Of a stretch of 64,000 nucleotides of DNA, positions 34,569-46,579 are shown in pieces; position 1 is the first letter of the stretch, and every line of letters begins with the position of its first letter. Under the pieces are notes generated by a model. That model was not told where the DNA came from. It worked only from the letters and a program-made list of their open reading frames with translations, and made no database searches. The translations under genes and the position numbers were made by a program. Source of the DNA: Vitellaria paradoxa (lineage: Eukaryota > Streptophyta > Magnoliopsida > Ericales > Sapotaceae); the NCBI GenBank assembly GCA_019916065.1, contig CM034239.1:43602663-43666662 (forward strand), in the 5' to 3' direction.

Positions 34569-36829
34569 TTCTGTGGGAGAACGTTATTCAGTTGACTAGA
34601 AAAACAGAGGAGACATGGTTTGGAAATAGGGAAAGAGACAGCTTGAAGCGCGTTGGGCTACAAGTCAAGATAGTAGACTTTCTGTGCTGAGACTCATTGA
34701 ATTAGTGAAGCTACTTTGGCTTAATTAATGAAAACAATAAACAAATTTCGCAAAATTGAACTTTAATTATACCATCTACGAAGACTTTGCCCCCCGGTCG
34801 AGTCCTTCTGGGATTTGGACTTCCGGGGATGGAAATTCTAGAAATCATGGAAATTAACATATGTGTGTGTATAAGTGTGTCAATGAATTAGAAGTCTATT
34901 TGGTTTACCAAAATAATAATAATAATTAATTTAAAAATAAATAAAAAATAATTTTTTAAATTTTTTTAACTTTCTTCGTCAAATACTTTATCGGCTCTTA
35001 TAAACTTAATTTCTTTAAATTTTTTCAATTTTTCTACAATTCGTTCAACTTTTATCAACTTTCTCCAACTATTCTTTTTAAAACTTTTTTCAATTTTTAC
35101 CAACTTGCTTTGACTTTTTAAAACTTTTTTCAATTTTCACAAATTTTTACTACATGTCCAATTAACCACAAAAACTTTTGCAAATTTTTGTCACACGCCT
35201 GACTACTAAAGTAACACGTATAGAAAAATTGATATAAATTTATTTATTTATTTAGTATCACCGAACGGCACCTGTCAATAAGCTAAAAGGCTAGGCGGTG
35301 AATTTAATTTAATTTAGGATCTGAACATGGTGGCATCGGTGCCTTGTTATGCACAGAAGGCAGCAGAATCATCGAATTATTATAGTTGCCCGATTGATCA
35401 CATTGTTAATGACAAATAATATATATGTTAATTAACTTGCGTATCTTTCTTTCTGATGGAAACATGAAGGTGGCATATATGTACTCATATTATATTATAT
35501 TTTAAACCCTAATCAACGCATTATCACAGATGATAGATAAATATGTACTATATATATATATATATATATTATATTTAAACCCTAATCATTGCATTATATG
35601 TTTACCCACTAAATCCATCTCTAGTTGGGCGTGACCGGAGTCCGGACAGGAAGGATATCCATTTCTAGTCAATTGTAAAGCGACAGGACTTGAAACTTAA
35701 ATGGACACTAACGCCCCGTTTGGAGGGGTAAAAATCAGCCAAAAATTATTAAAAGTTGCTTCTTAGATGTAACTTGTTCAACTCAAAAATTATTAAAAAT
35801 TATAAAAAATTACTAAAAATTTTATTAAACACTCAACAGTCGTAAAAAAAATACTATTTATTTTATCAAATATAACAAAAATTATAACTAAAGTAACTTT
35901 ATGGTTAAAAAAAATTAAAAATTACTAAAATTTGGCTTCCAAACTGTACCCAAAAAGGGTAAGCAATTTTCGCAACTACCCGACCGTTGCCATTTCTATT
36001 ATTTCTGGCATCGAGTCCAACGGGCCATTCCATCCCCCAAGAGCCGATTAAGCCGTATACTTTTTCTAGGCTTCGCTTTATCATTAGCCAGGCTAAAGAT
36101 ATTTCACTAAGCCCAATTGTTTTTCTTCTGGACTCTCTCTCACTTGTTTTTTTTTAGGGGGGGGGGTAATTCTATTGAACAATAATTTTAAAACAGAAAT
36201 ATTTACCAAAAAATTAACTTTATCCATTCTGAGTCAATATTACTTCTAAGGAATTAGCAGTTAAAGTGAAGTTTTATTCTAATAGAGTTATTAGTAAACT
36301 TTTTTCATTTTTTTTATTAAAAATTCTAATAAATTAGTATTTTTCATCCAAATTTGAATATGATCTCTGTTTCTCTCTATCGACCACTGATGACCACTGT
36401 GCTCTCTAAGTTTGATTTGGGTACTAAAATTAAATTTTAATTTTTTGTAATTTATTTTCACAAAATAAATTAAATTTTGTGATTTTTTGTACCAAAATTC
36501 AATTTATAAGGATTTTTTTAATAAATTTTAATTTTTTTTATATAAGTTATAGTTTTTAGGCATGTTAATTGAACTTGTTAAAAAAATTGAAAAAATCACA
36601 TACGTTTAGGTAAATTTTTTAAAAATAACAAAAAAATAAATTTTGTTAGTTCTTTTCGCTTTTATTCAAAAGAACGTGAATTTTTATTTTATTTTTTTAC
36701 ATGAATGCAATTAATATTTTTGAAAACTACAGTTTATGGAAAAACATTAAAATTTGATCACAAAATTCATATAAAATAAAAATAAGCTAAAAAAAAAAAT
36801 CTTAATTTTGGTACCCAAAGCAAAGCAAA
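34569..36829. other. intergenic DNA, no gene seen
   Basis: A likely MITE lies at about 35,714-35,950 (ends gccccgtttggagggg and the complement of gggtacagtttggaagcc), and a TA microsatellite at 35,551-35,570. The rest is AT-rich. I see no gene. Confidence 0.5.
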
Positions 36830-37087
36830 CCAAGCATTTTCTCACTAGGTGGGGTCGGCTATATGAATTTGACGACGCCAATCAACTCTATTTAGGGTCA
36901 TGTCCTCCGTTAGATCCAGATAAACAAAGTTATGTTTAATAGTTTTTTCCCAACTTTTTTGGGTCTTCCTTTTCCTCTCCTATTCTTGACAAGCTCCATG
37001 CTTTTACACCTTCTAATAAGTGCCTCCGTTGAACGTCTTCTAACATGGTCAAACCATCTTAATTGATTTTCTCTCATTTTATCTTCT
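36830..37087 (-). mobile_element. second, 5'-truncated copy of the LINE 3' end
   Basis: About 255 bp matches the last part of the adjacent LINE (37,088-37,345) in order: the cactaggtggggtc block at the 3' end, gacgccaatcaa, tccgttagatccag, ctccatgctttt and accatcttaattgattttct. Both copies end in a short repeated tail of ggttt units on the minus strand, a normal feature of RTE-type LINE 3' ends. Confidence 0.7.
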
Positions 37088-38590
37088 CAAACCAAACCAA
37101 ACCAAGCATTTTCCCACTAGGTGGGGTCAGTTATATGGATTTAACGACGCCAATCAAGTCTATTTAGGACCATGTCTTCCGTTAGATCCAGGTAAGCAAG
37201 GTCATGTTTAATAGTTACTTTCCAATTTCTCTTGGATTTTCTTCTTCCTCTTCTCCTCCTAACAATCTCCATGCTTTCACACCTTCTAACAGGTGCCTTC
37301 GTTGGACACTTTCCACCATGACCGAACCATCTTAATCGATTTTCTCTTATTTTATCTTCAATCAGTAATATTCCTACTTTATCCCTAATCTCCTCATTCA
37401 TAATCCTATCTCTCCTTGTAATCCCGCACATCCATCTTAACATTCTCATTTCCGTAACTGCCATTTTCTGAACATGATTATGCTTTACTGTCCAATATTC
37501 TGATCCATATAACAACGCTGGTCTTACCGCCACCTTATAATACTTTCATTTCAACTTAAGGGAGACTTTTCGATCACACAAGACCCCCGAAGCACTCCTT
37601 CATTTGGTCCACCCGATCTGAATTCTGTGACTTACATCAGTATTAATCCCTCCATCTTGTTGCACCATAGATCTAAGGTATGTAAAGTTTTCTTTCTCTA
37701 CAATCTTTTGTGTGCCTAAATTTATTTCTATGCTACCAGTTGCTATACTTTGACTAAACTTGCATTCCATATATTCCGTTTTGCATCGACTTAGCCTAAA
37801 CCCTTTTGTCTCTAACGTTTCCTGCCACAATTCTAGCTTAGCATTCACTCATTCTCTCGTCTCATCTACTAAAATAATATCATCTGGAAATAGCATACAT
37901 CACGGCACTTCATCCTGAATATATCTTGTAATCTCATCCATAACTAAAGCAAACAAATACAGGCTTAACGCTGAGTCTTGGTATAGACCAATCGTGATAG
38001 GAAACTCTTTAATCTTTCTACCAGTCATCCGTATAGATGTCGTGATTTTATCATACATGTCCTTTATCACCTCAATATATGCGACACACGTTTCTTTTTT
38101 TTCCAATACTCTTCATAAAATCTCCTTAGGAACTCGATCATAGGCATTTTCTAAATCAATGAACACCATATGTAAATTTTTTTAACCTTCTCTATACTGT
38201 TCCATTAACCTTCTCAAGAGAAAGATAACCTCTATGGTTGATCTCCCAGATATAAAACCAAATTAATTCTCCGAAACGTTTGTCGTCCTTCTTAGTCTTC
38301 TCTTAATAACTCTCTCCCATAATTTCATCGTATGACTCATCAATTTAATTCCTCGGTAGTTCGCACGGTTCTGAATATCTCATTTGTTCTTGTATATGAG
38401 TATAAGAATACTTTTTCTCCATGCATCAGGCATCTTATTTCTCTTTATCACTACATTAAAAAGTTTTATCAACCAACTTATGCCACACTCCCCTAGGTAC
38501 CTCCAAACCTCAATAGGAATACCATCTAGCCTAACTGTTTTCTCATTCTTCATTTTTTTCAATACTTCTTTTACCCAAATCAAATCTTAA
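37088..38590 (-). mobile_element. RTE-type LINE fragment, decayed reverse transcriptase
   Basis: Reading the minus strand, fragments in several frames match the second half of an RTE-clade protein: KKMKNEKTVRLDGIPIEVWR and MPDAWRKS (38,380-38,583), a finger/palm part with DSALSLYLFALVMDEITRYI (37,900-38,106), FPDD where FADD is the usual catalytic box (about 37,870-37,895), LETKGFRLSRCKTEYMECKF (37,600-37,848) and the C-terminal LLYGSEYW ... RLRWFGH region (37,141-37,533). There are stops and shifts between them, and the 5' half (endonuclease) is absent. It is not functional. Confidence 0.85.
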
Positions 38591-39300
38591 TATAAAATAG
38601 AGAGGATCTAGAACCACCTAATTAACACACCACACCCAAACCTAATTCTCAACCGTCACAACCATTTGCTTTCTGAAATCGCCACCTTTCAAAATCCTAA
38701 CCCCAAGGTTACGTTTGGAACATGAAATTGTTAAAGAAAAGGAAAGTAAAAGGAAAATAAATTTGTGTGAAAGAAAAATTATTAAAAAAAAAATATTAAT
38801 TTGGTGTTAGTTTTTCATAGTTAACTAAGTAAAAATTATTTTTTTAAAAAATATATATATTTATTTTCTTTGGATGATGACCTAGTACTATTAACATTAA
38901 CAATGTGGTCACCGTTTGAAAATTATTTTACACTTGCACCTAATAAATATATATATATAAATATATAATAAATACACTTCACAATAATATAATATTTATT
39001 GTGAGAAAATATGGAGTATAAAAAATCAAAAGTGAAATGTATTTATCATCTCTCCGACCTAAGATAAAAGTAGAGTATAATTACCAAACCAAAGTTAAAA
39101 GTCAAGCGTAACTTATAAGAAGCAAGAAATTTTGAGACGTGACTCCTGTGAAATTAGATCCGAAGAAGCTGCAGTAATCTGGGTTTGGTAAATTTTAAAT
39201 GCTTCATGTAGTATTGCTGTGCATGGACACATTTGTCACAATCTGTGTTTTCGTTGGTTGAAACTTTTTTGCTTGTGCAAATTAAATTGTTTAAAAATTG
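38591..39300. other. intergenic DNA with a half MITE
   Basis: The sequence ggttacgtttggaacatgaa at about 38,707 resembles an end of MITE family C, but no matching partner end is visible. The rest is AT-rich without coding signal. Confidence 0.45.
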
Positions 39301-39307
39301 TTTTTTT

Positions 39308-39337
39308 GGGGGGGGGGGGGGGGGGGGGGGAGGGGGG
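39308..39337 (+). repeat. long G homopolymer
   Basis: It has 23 G in a row, one A, then six more G. Such a tract can form G-quadruplex structures and is also hard to sequence, so its exact length is unreliable. It directly precedes MITE family B copy 2. Confidence 0.8.
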
Positions 39338-39349
39338 AGCAGCCGACTT

Positions 39350-39692
39350 GGGGTGTTTGGCAACCCAAAAATTAGTAAAAAAATACTAAAAGTTAGTTTT
39401 TGAGTGTTTGGTAAAACCACAAGTTTTGTCACTTTTTTGATTTGTTACAGTAAAAAGTACCACTCCATCATTACATTTTTTTGATTTGCTATAGTAAAAT
39501 ACATACCAAACACCCAAAAGTTACAACTTTTTTGTTTTGCTACAGTAAAAAATTTACCAAACACTCAAAATTTACTAAAAAAATACTAAAAATTCTATTT
39601 GGTTCAACCAAACACACAAAAAAGTGCAAAAAAAAAAAAATACCAAAAAATTACCAAAACTTAAGTTTTTTTTTAACTTCCAAACACACTCT
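39350..39692 (-). mobile_element. MITE family B, copy 2 (inverted)
   Basis: This is the complement of the element at 15,074-15,424: tttgatttgctatagtaaaa, accactccatcattacattt, ccaaacactcaaaa and gtgcaaaaaaa appear in mirrored order. Its ends are gggtgtttggcaaccc and the complement of gagtgtgtttggaagtt. Confidence 0.65.
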
Positions 39693-39699
39693 TGGTTGC

Positions 39700-40522
39700 T
39701 GAATTTGAGCATATATCCCAATGCAGACATGAGTATTTATAACAATATGTTGCTTAAAAAGGGAAGGGAATTTAAATGCGCCACGCATATCTTCTTTGTT
39801 TTTTCTAATAATCTAAATACCAGTGATAGGTCCTTGTCAATAGGTCTGAGAGTCACATGCAATACCAGTGGGGGTAATGTTGACTTATTAGTGCAGCCAA
39901 TTCTAGATTTTGGGAGTACTACGTTGCCAGCAGCCAGATGATACAGAACAAAAAGTAATATATATATATGTATAAATTATTGCAAGAAGTTGGTTTCATG
40001 CCTAATCCCAAAATTGAAATGAAACTAATTACATTCTTCAATCACTCACCAACTAAACCAATAAAAAGGAGTGGGGTTTAGTGCCTAGTTTTTTTGGGTA
40101 AGTGGTTTGGTGCCAAGTTGCTAACAAAACAAATGACAAAAGAAAGCAAATAAACTCAACAGTGGCCGTAAAAATGAGAAGAAAGTCTGCAAATTCAATC
40201 AGGTAATAACCAACATAAATCAAACTAAAGTTGAGCAAAGAAGTAAGAAACCATCAACATAAATCAACCCTTCAAATCACCCAAAAAGGAAAATAAAATA
40301 AAATTAACCTGTTTGAGTAGTGCAACCATTATGTATTTTTCTTCCCACAGTAGAGATCCATTTTCATTCTCTCTCGGAATGTAATCCTGTGAAATCAATG
40401 TACGGCCAATATAACTAAGTGTAAAAATGAAGAAAGAAGAGCCATTTAAAATTTGTTAGGATATATGGGTTTACAGGGAAAGTACCTGCCCGATGGAAAC
40501 GAAATTAAGTTTCTTTAATCAT
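39700..40522. other. 3' flank of the TCP gene
   Basis: No separate gene is supported. The right part should be the TCP 3' UTR. A possible 3' UTR intron cannot be confirmed. Confidence 0.4.
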
Positions 40523-41488
40523 TCAATGGTGAGAGTGTATAGAAGCAGAGGATGGTTTATTAGACACCGCCCCATGGTGCTGCTGCTCACCGTGAATTTG
40601 CATCGGAGCTTGAAACTGCAAAAGGCCCTGGGGGGCAAATTGGGCGCCGGAGATTGCCTGTGTGGTGTGGATTTGGTGCTCATTCCAATCAGCAATCGAA
40701 GGCGAAAAACTGGACTGAAGGGTTCCCCTCTCTGAAAGCACTGAACTTTGGGTTAGAAACGGCTGTGGTGGTGGAATTGACCCTGAGCCGAAGATGTATC
40801 CTTCTCTATTCTCCCCGTTCCACGAAACCAGTCTCTGATAACTGGGCTCAAAAGTAACCGGAGCCGACCCCGGAAAAAGAGTCGTCCGATCGGTCGGAGG
40901 AGTGTGGTGGCCTGAACTCGGGCCTTGTGAGGAGTGAAGGGAGAGGCAAAGGTCCTCCTCCGTCTGGACTACCCTGTTTCTAGCCATTATATCATCTGGG
41001 TAGCCCTGAAAATTCATTGACGAAGTCCCCGAACTCATGGGAAAGAATGACTTCATGGTGTCAGCGATGGATTGTGTATCCATTGCCGATGGCATAAATG
41101 GGGAGTCGTCTTCTTCTTCACCCATTTGAGTTTGCATCTGAAAGGCACAAGCGGAGGAAGGCTCAGCTCGCTGGTCCCCCATTGCCGCCATGGTGTTGTT
41201 GTCATTTGGGTGCCATGGAGGTAACTCATCTAGCTTGTCGATTGCATTCTTCGCCTTGTTGATTAGCCAATCAACCGCTTTGCTCGGCCGGTCGTACCCC
41301 AACCGGTCCTGCACGTCGTAGAACTGGATTGCGGTGTGGGCTGCTAGCCGGACCCTTCTGTCTCTCGGACCTTTTGAAGTGACGACCTTGCTGTGCCGGT
41401 CTCTCCGGCCGGTTGACCTGATAATGTGACCTCCGTGGACTTGAACTATCTCTCCTCCTCCTCCTCCGCCGGAATTCTTCATTGCCAT
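40523..41488 (-). CDS. CIN-class TCP transcription factor, TCP4-like
   Basis: CIN TCPs repress cell proliferation in leaf margins and act in the nucleus. The single uninterrupted frame encodes 321 residues starting [12 protein letters not shown], and these genes normally lack coding introns. The TCP domain (about residues 27-85) contains GRRDRHSKV, the basic region with [20 protein letters not shown], then the helix-loop-helix [18 protein letters not shown] and [16 protein letters not shown] motif follows mid-protein, with Cys where I recall Arg. The C-terminus NKPSSAS is typical of TCP4 relatives. The [10 protein letters not shown] segment is encoded by a miR319 site, marking the miR319-regulated subgroup. 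The protein is shorter than Arabidopsis TCP4 mainly at the N-terminus. An out-of-frame ATG lies 4 bases upstream (41,492). No lesions were found. Confidence 0.92.
   Translation of the reverse strand: MAMKNSGGGGGGEIVQVHGGHIIRSTGRRDRHSKVVTSKGPRDRRVRLAAHTAIQFYDVQDRLGYDRPSKAVDWLINKAKNAIDKLDELPPWHPNDNNTMAAMGDQRAEPSSACAFQMQTQMGEEEDDSPFMPSAMDTQSIADTMKSFFPMSSGTSSMNFQGYPDDIMARNRVVQTEEDLCLSLHSSQGPSSGHHTPPTDRTTLFPGSAPVTFEPSYQRLVSWNGENREGYIFGSGSIPPPQPFLTQSSVLSERGTLQSSFSPSIADWNEHQIHTTQAISGAQFAPQGLLQFQAPMQIHGEQQHHGAVSNKPSSASIHSHH
40710..40730 (-). promoter_or_regulatory. miR319 target site in the TCP coding region
   Basis: The plus strand here reads ctggactgaagggttcccct(c). Against mature miR319, positions 2-13 match without interruption, covering the expected cleavage position between 10 and 11, and the 3' part pairs partly. 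The site lies in the codons for ERGTLQSS, the same place as in other miR319-regulated TCP genes. Confidence 0.88.
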
Positions 41489-41492
41489 TCAT

Positions 41493-42099
41493 TCCCCTTT
41501 CTTTAGCATAGTGTGTGATGTTTGGCCCAGAGGCCTGGAGAAGATGAAGTTGAAAGTGTTTGATATGGGTGGTTTTGCTGTGTACTGATTTTATTCTTGA
41601 AATTGGTATTTAGTCTTTTTCTTCTCTCTCTGATGACTTCCCAGAAAATTCGGATTCAAATTCCCGCTGGGTTTTTCCTCCTCCAGCGTTCAGAGAGTTT
41701 TGATCGTTTCTGAAACTGCATGTTACCAGTCTGAAATCTGCAACCCCTGATCCCAAAGAACTCTGCCTCTGCTAAGCTGAACAAACCCTAAAGTGGTAAG
41801 CATAAAATCTTGAAGGACTTAAATTCTTTCTTATTTTTGGAGGGTTTTGAGAAGACAAATGAGTTTTGTAATGAAATGCGAGAAGGGGGGAGGGGTCGAA
41901 GAACCTGGGAGAGAAATTTTTTTTATTGGCCTCTCTTATAAGAGCTGTTTGATGCTTCTGTACAGGCTGGCAATTTGGTCGGACAGACGAACTTAAATTA
42001 ACATTTTTGTTCTTTCATTCCCACAAATGACATTTGTAGCACGTTAACGAGTCACAAACCCAATTCATCTCCTGCTACTACTCTCCCCCCTCCCTCCTT

Positions 42100-42101
<2 letters not shown>
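41493..42101 (-). promoter_or_regulatory. 5' leader and promoter side of the TCP gene
   Basis: The minus-strand leader lies here and may include an intron. No clear TATA box can be assigned. Confidence 0.35.

Positions 42102-42133
<32 letters not shown>
42102..42133 (+). repeat. (CT)16 microsatellite upstream of TCP
   Basis: An uninterrupted CT run sits about 610 bases before the TCP start codon, preceded by a C/T-rich stretch. On the gene's strand it is GA, the type of tract bound by BBR/BPC proteins. Confidence 0.8.
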
Positions 42134-42136
<3 letters not shown>

Positions 42137-42356
42137 GTGATTAATTTGTTTGTACTTTTTTCCCCCTCTTACGAATTAAGATTGGGCTCCAATGGTTGAT
42201 ATGAATAATGAGTGGGCCCCTCTCCCACCCACTCTCATTCAAGCTTTGATAATGATCTCTAGCAGCTTTTTCTGCTTCTTTTGATCATCGATCTTTTACT
42301 TCTTTAGTCCAGTTAAAATAAAAAAAAAAAGAGAACAAAGTAACGCAACTTCACTA

Positions 42357-42508
42357 AGCCTGTTTGGTTAACCAAAAAATGGGTAAAAAATATAATAAAA
42401 AAAATGTGATATAAAAGTGATATGTAAAAAAATTTTAATTGAAAAAAAATAAAAATTTGTTAAAATTAATAATTTTTAACAATTTTTAATGTCATTAAAC
42501 AAACCTTA
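42357..42508 (+). mobile_element. MITE, same family as the bZIP intron copy
   Basis: It opens aagcctgtttggttaacc and closes with the complement of aaggtttgtttaatgac, giving short imperfect inverted ends. The AT-rich interior shares block order with 5866-6003. Confidence 0.5.
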
Positions 42509-43182
42509 AATAAAGATGACAACCATCCTATTTCTTCCCTCAACTTCGCTTGACTAATATTTTTTTTTCCCAACTATTGTACTCAAATTATCGACCAAAT
42601 ATGAATGTATTTAGAGTTACAAAAAATAATAAAAAATTATAAAAAATATAATTTGAGTAATTATTTAATGATTGGCATGTGGTTACCAAATTATATTTCC
42701 TAAAGATAAACAGTAAAATTTTTTACTCTAACGGCAGCTTTTTGAAAGAAAAAAAATATTTGAATCATTTTTTTGATTCGTCAAAACAGTTTTATATTAG
42801 AATTTATTGAAATTTGTTAAAAAATTTTTGAAATTTAATTAAAAAGTTAGAATTTATAAAATATTATTAAAGTTTATAAAAAATTTACAATGATTAAAAA
42901 ATTATTGAGATATTTAAATATATATAAATTTATAAAAATTTTATGAACTATTAATTGTTATTTGTGTAAAATGTATTATAAAATTTTAAAACTTTTTTAC
43001 AATTTTTATCTCATCAAACATCCCATAATCTAGTAGCGGTACTGTAAATTGAGAGAAGATTTTGCCAGGGCCGTTTAGTTACTGTCAGAGCAAAAGCTGC
43101 TGCACTGACGAGAGAAACGTGTATTTAAAAAAGGCCAAAAAAAAAAAAGTAAAATAATAAGAAAGAAAAAAAAGCAAGAGGG

Positions 43183-43338
43183 TATGTGTTTGGAGTGATA
43201 AAAAATAAAAAAAATAAGATAAAATAAAAATAATTGTGAATTTATAATGAATGTAATGAAAGAAAAAAATTGACGTAACAAAAAAATTTATAAAAGTACA
43301 AACTTTTTTAAAATTTTCTTAAACTCTAAACGGCGCCG
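43183..43338 (+). mobile_element. probable MITE
   Basis: It begins gtatgtgtttggagtgat and ends ctctaaacggcgcc, with an A-rich interior. It resembles family A in size and ends (tttggagtgataaaa), but the interior is too simple to align with confidence. Confidence 0.4.
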
Positions 43339-43912
43339 AATAATAGCATCCAATAGTTGTTGCATCATAAAGATGCTATTCATTTTCGCCTTTTTTAGCT
43401 TAGAGGGGCCGTAGTGTATTTTCGGAGTGTAAAATATTAGCCGTTGAATTCTTTATCTCTAAATGATCAATAATAAAATTTTATTTTAATTAAATTAATT
43501 AAGTTTATTGAATCATTTAAAGAAAAATCTGACCGTCAATATTTCAACCTTAAACTGCTAAAAATATAAATACACTCAAACCCTTTCTAATACTTTATAC
43601 CCCTCTATGTTTAGCAATTAATTAATTAATTTGACACTCTTTTATTACTGGAGGCTTTATGTATAGAATGGGGGTAACAAGGTAGCATATCGGTTAGGTA
43701 TAATGTTAGAACATTTTTTTATTTTATTTTTTGGGAGGGGGGGTTTAAAAAGAAAACCCTTTTGAGCTTTAATCTGGAGGAAAAATTCTTGTAGCCCATT
43801 TATACAAATAGTTAAAGAAGAAACGTGTAGACAGATCCCAACATCCATTACGAAGAAGACTTCATTTGGGACTCTGAAAAAGTTTGAAGAAAGTGCAATT
43901 AAAAGCTTACTA

Positions 43913-44166
43913 CTATGTTTGGAAGATAAATTTATAGAGGGAAAATAAAAATAAAAATAAAAGAAAAATAAAATTTATAATTTGTTCAATTTTTGTACAT
44001 TTAATTGAGTGAAAGTTAGACTTTGTCAATAAATATCTATTAATTTTAGTTTTATTTTTCTAACTTAATAAAAAAATAAAATAAATTTAACTTTTTCACT
44101 TTATTTTATATTTTCACTATTTTTCTTCATTTTTTTTCCCGCCACAAATTTATATTCCAAACATAA
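43913..44166. mobile_element. MITE family C, intact copy
   Basis: The terminal inverted repeats of about 29 bp are ctatgtttggaagataaatt at the left and the complement of ttatgtttggaatataaatt at the right, both continuing into t-t-g/agaggg or gtggcggg. It is about 254 bp and non-coding. It has the same ends as the interrupted element 23,557-24,216. Confidence 0.65.
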
Positions 44167-44169
44167 CTC

Positions 44170-45835
44170 TAGAGTTTTTTCATTTTTCTTTACTTGCTCT
44201 TGTTGAGAAACTTCAAGTTACTATAAATAAAAGGATTTTAATTTGAATTAGAAGCTTTTATTCTATGACAAGAAAATAAAGGACATATTTGTTTTTTAGG
44301 GTAACATATAAAAAATTTTATTGAGATAAATTTTATCCTCCATTATATTAGTTTAGAAGAGAGGATGATGATACTTAAACTAAGAGATAAATTGTTACTA
44401 GTGGGTGAGGTGATAACATAGAGTAATAGAAAAATTATACATTTTTTTTTCATTATATCGTAAAACATTGCTTGTTTAAAGTTGCTTCATATTCTTATAA
44501 ACATTATTTCTCAAGGAACATTAATTCTCAAGAAACATTTTTCTCAATATTTCAAATATAATACAATTAATACCAGGTAATATTTACTTTTTTAATTTAA
44601 ACGTAACTATCATAAATTCGTTACACTTTAAATTATTAATGGGATAATAATTAACTCCGTAATTTATTATTTTCAAAGTTTTTAATTCGTACCAAACCTT
44701 TCCTTGGTTTTGACGAATAAGTAGATTAGATCACTAAAACATTAAATGGATGGAAGGCTGATTTAGGGTTGAAACTAGTTAATTAATCCTTGTAAGCATC
44801 AAACAGTTGAGCCGGAATTAAACTTTAATCCTTAAATTCTTGAACCATGAGGCCGGCCAACTCCGCTGTGCAATAGTTAATTATTTTTTCGTTAAACAAA
44901 TAAAGATTCGACGGCGAGAATCTCTCAAGAAATAAGATAACCTATAAAATCATCATCTCCCTTCGTTTAATTTTTTTGAAACCTTAAGGTTAATATATTA
45001 ATATATAAATAATATATTAATACATTATTTATTTATGATACCTATATTTTTATTAATACACTGTATGGATGGCTATGGACTAATTAATTGAAAGGAGAGA
45101 GAAGCTGACAGCAGAGTTACTATCAGTCTCATGGCATCAATGATTTAGACAGTTGAATTTAATCTAACGATCTAAATTAATTTAAATATTTTTTTAATTA
45201 AAAATATATGAATACGCTTGAACAATCTAATTAAAATTTAACGGTTCAAAAAGTAATACAAAAAGCAATATCATGAACTCGCTGTCAGCTCTTTAAAATC
45301 CTAATCAAGCATGGAATAATTAACAGGGTCGTAAGCAAATACCAAAAAGACAAAACACTCAACATTTTTTAGTGAATTAAATTAAGTTAGAGGTTCAGTT
45401 CTGATTGAAAAATCAGAATCTTTCGTCGTTCTCAATTAAGCCAAACAAGAGAAAAGGAAGGAACTGTAATGTAGTTATGCCACCAATCCTTGGAACGAGA
45501 GAAATGCATGCATATAATTTCAAACTACATATATCTTCTGCTAATACGAAAAAATTTACTTGGATAAGGATTGGTGGAATTATGTTGTCTTTCTGGTGCA
45601 TCTCCCAATGTCCTCGGCAAGGTGATTACCATCGCACCGCCAATGGCTTCCAGTTGAGACATCTGGATTTCTAAGAATATTATTCCTTTTTTTTTTTCTA
45701 CTGTATATATTCACGCGTTATTCTAAAGTCCAGTGGGTTTTAAAGTTGATAATGACACTGCAAGTATGTATGTATGTGTATATATATATATATATATATA
45801 TGTTTTTTCGTTAATCCAGTCATTGCAGTGCTGGT
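44170..45835. other. intergenic DNA, no gene seen
   Basis: The frames at 45,405-45,674 on both strands have no known domain. A TA microsatellite lies at 45,780-45,801. Confidence 0.5.
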
Positions 45836-45839
45836 TACT

Positions 45840-46575
45840 TAAGTTTTTATTTAAAAGGGGAATTGATATCCAATTAGTCTCTCGATTATTTTAGCTTTAC
45901 TTAATTGTTATTTTTATTAATTTGCTTATCAAAAATTTAAAAAAATAATTTATCAATATAATTTAAGTTTTTATAATAGAAAATAATTTTTTAAAAAAAA
46001 TTTAGATAAGACAATTTACCAAAATGTTATTAATTTTTATAACAAGAAAATAACTCAAATGCTGTAAATAGATTTTTTTTTTTTAAATTTAGGTAGCAAT
46101 TACTCCCTATTTATCAAAAAAATTTGGGAAAATAACTTAATGATATAATTTAAATGTTTGTAATAAAAAATATTTAAAAAATGGGATAAGAAAATTAACT
46201 TACTAAAAAATTCCAGATAGGCACATGGGACTTTTCTATGATAAAAATTAAATTTTTTTTTTTTGGTTAGTTTCCTTCTTTGAATTGTTAAGTTTATTTT
46301 TAAAATTTTTTGAGAAACACACCGGCAATTGTCACATGAACTTAAAAAAAAAAAAATCACTTATGACATTTGGAGTTCCCTTTTACGATAGATATTAACA
46401 ATATTTTGGTTATAAATTACCTTATCTAATTTTTTTAAATTATTTTCTATCATAAAAACTTGAATTATATTGGTAAATTTCCTTTTTAGGTTTTTTTTGA
46501 TAAGGTGGTGAAATTAATAAGAATGATTATTATGTAAAACCAAAATTGTAAATCTTTTTTTATTTAAATGAAAAC
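45840..46575. mobile_element. long inverted repeat element, ~0.74 kb
   Basis: Arms of about 150-200 bp at 45,840-46,045 and 46,395-46,575 are inverted copies: attttagctttact / attttggttttaca, cttatcaaaaatt / cttatcaaaaaaa, atcaatataatttaagtttt / ccaatataattcaagttttt, and atagaaaataattt in both. A third, partial direct copy of the inner block lies at about 46,135-46,200. It is non-coding. Confidence 0.55.
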
Positions 46576-46579
46576 TAAA

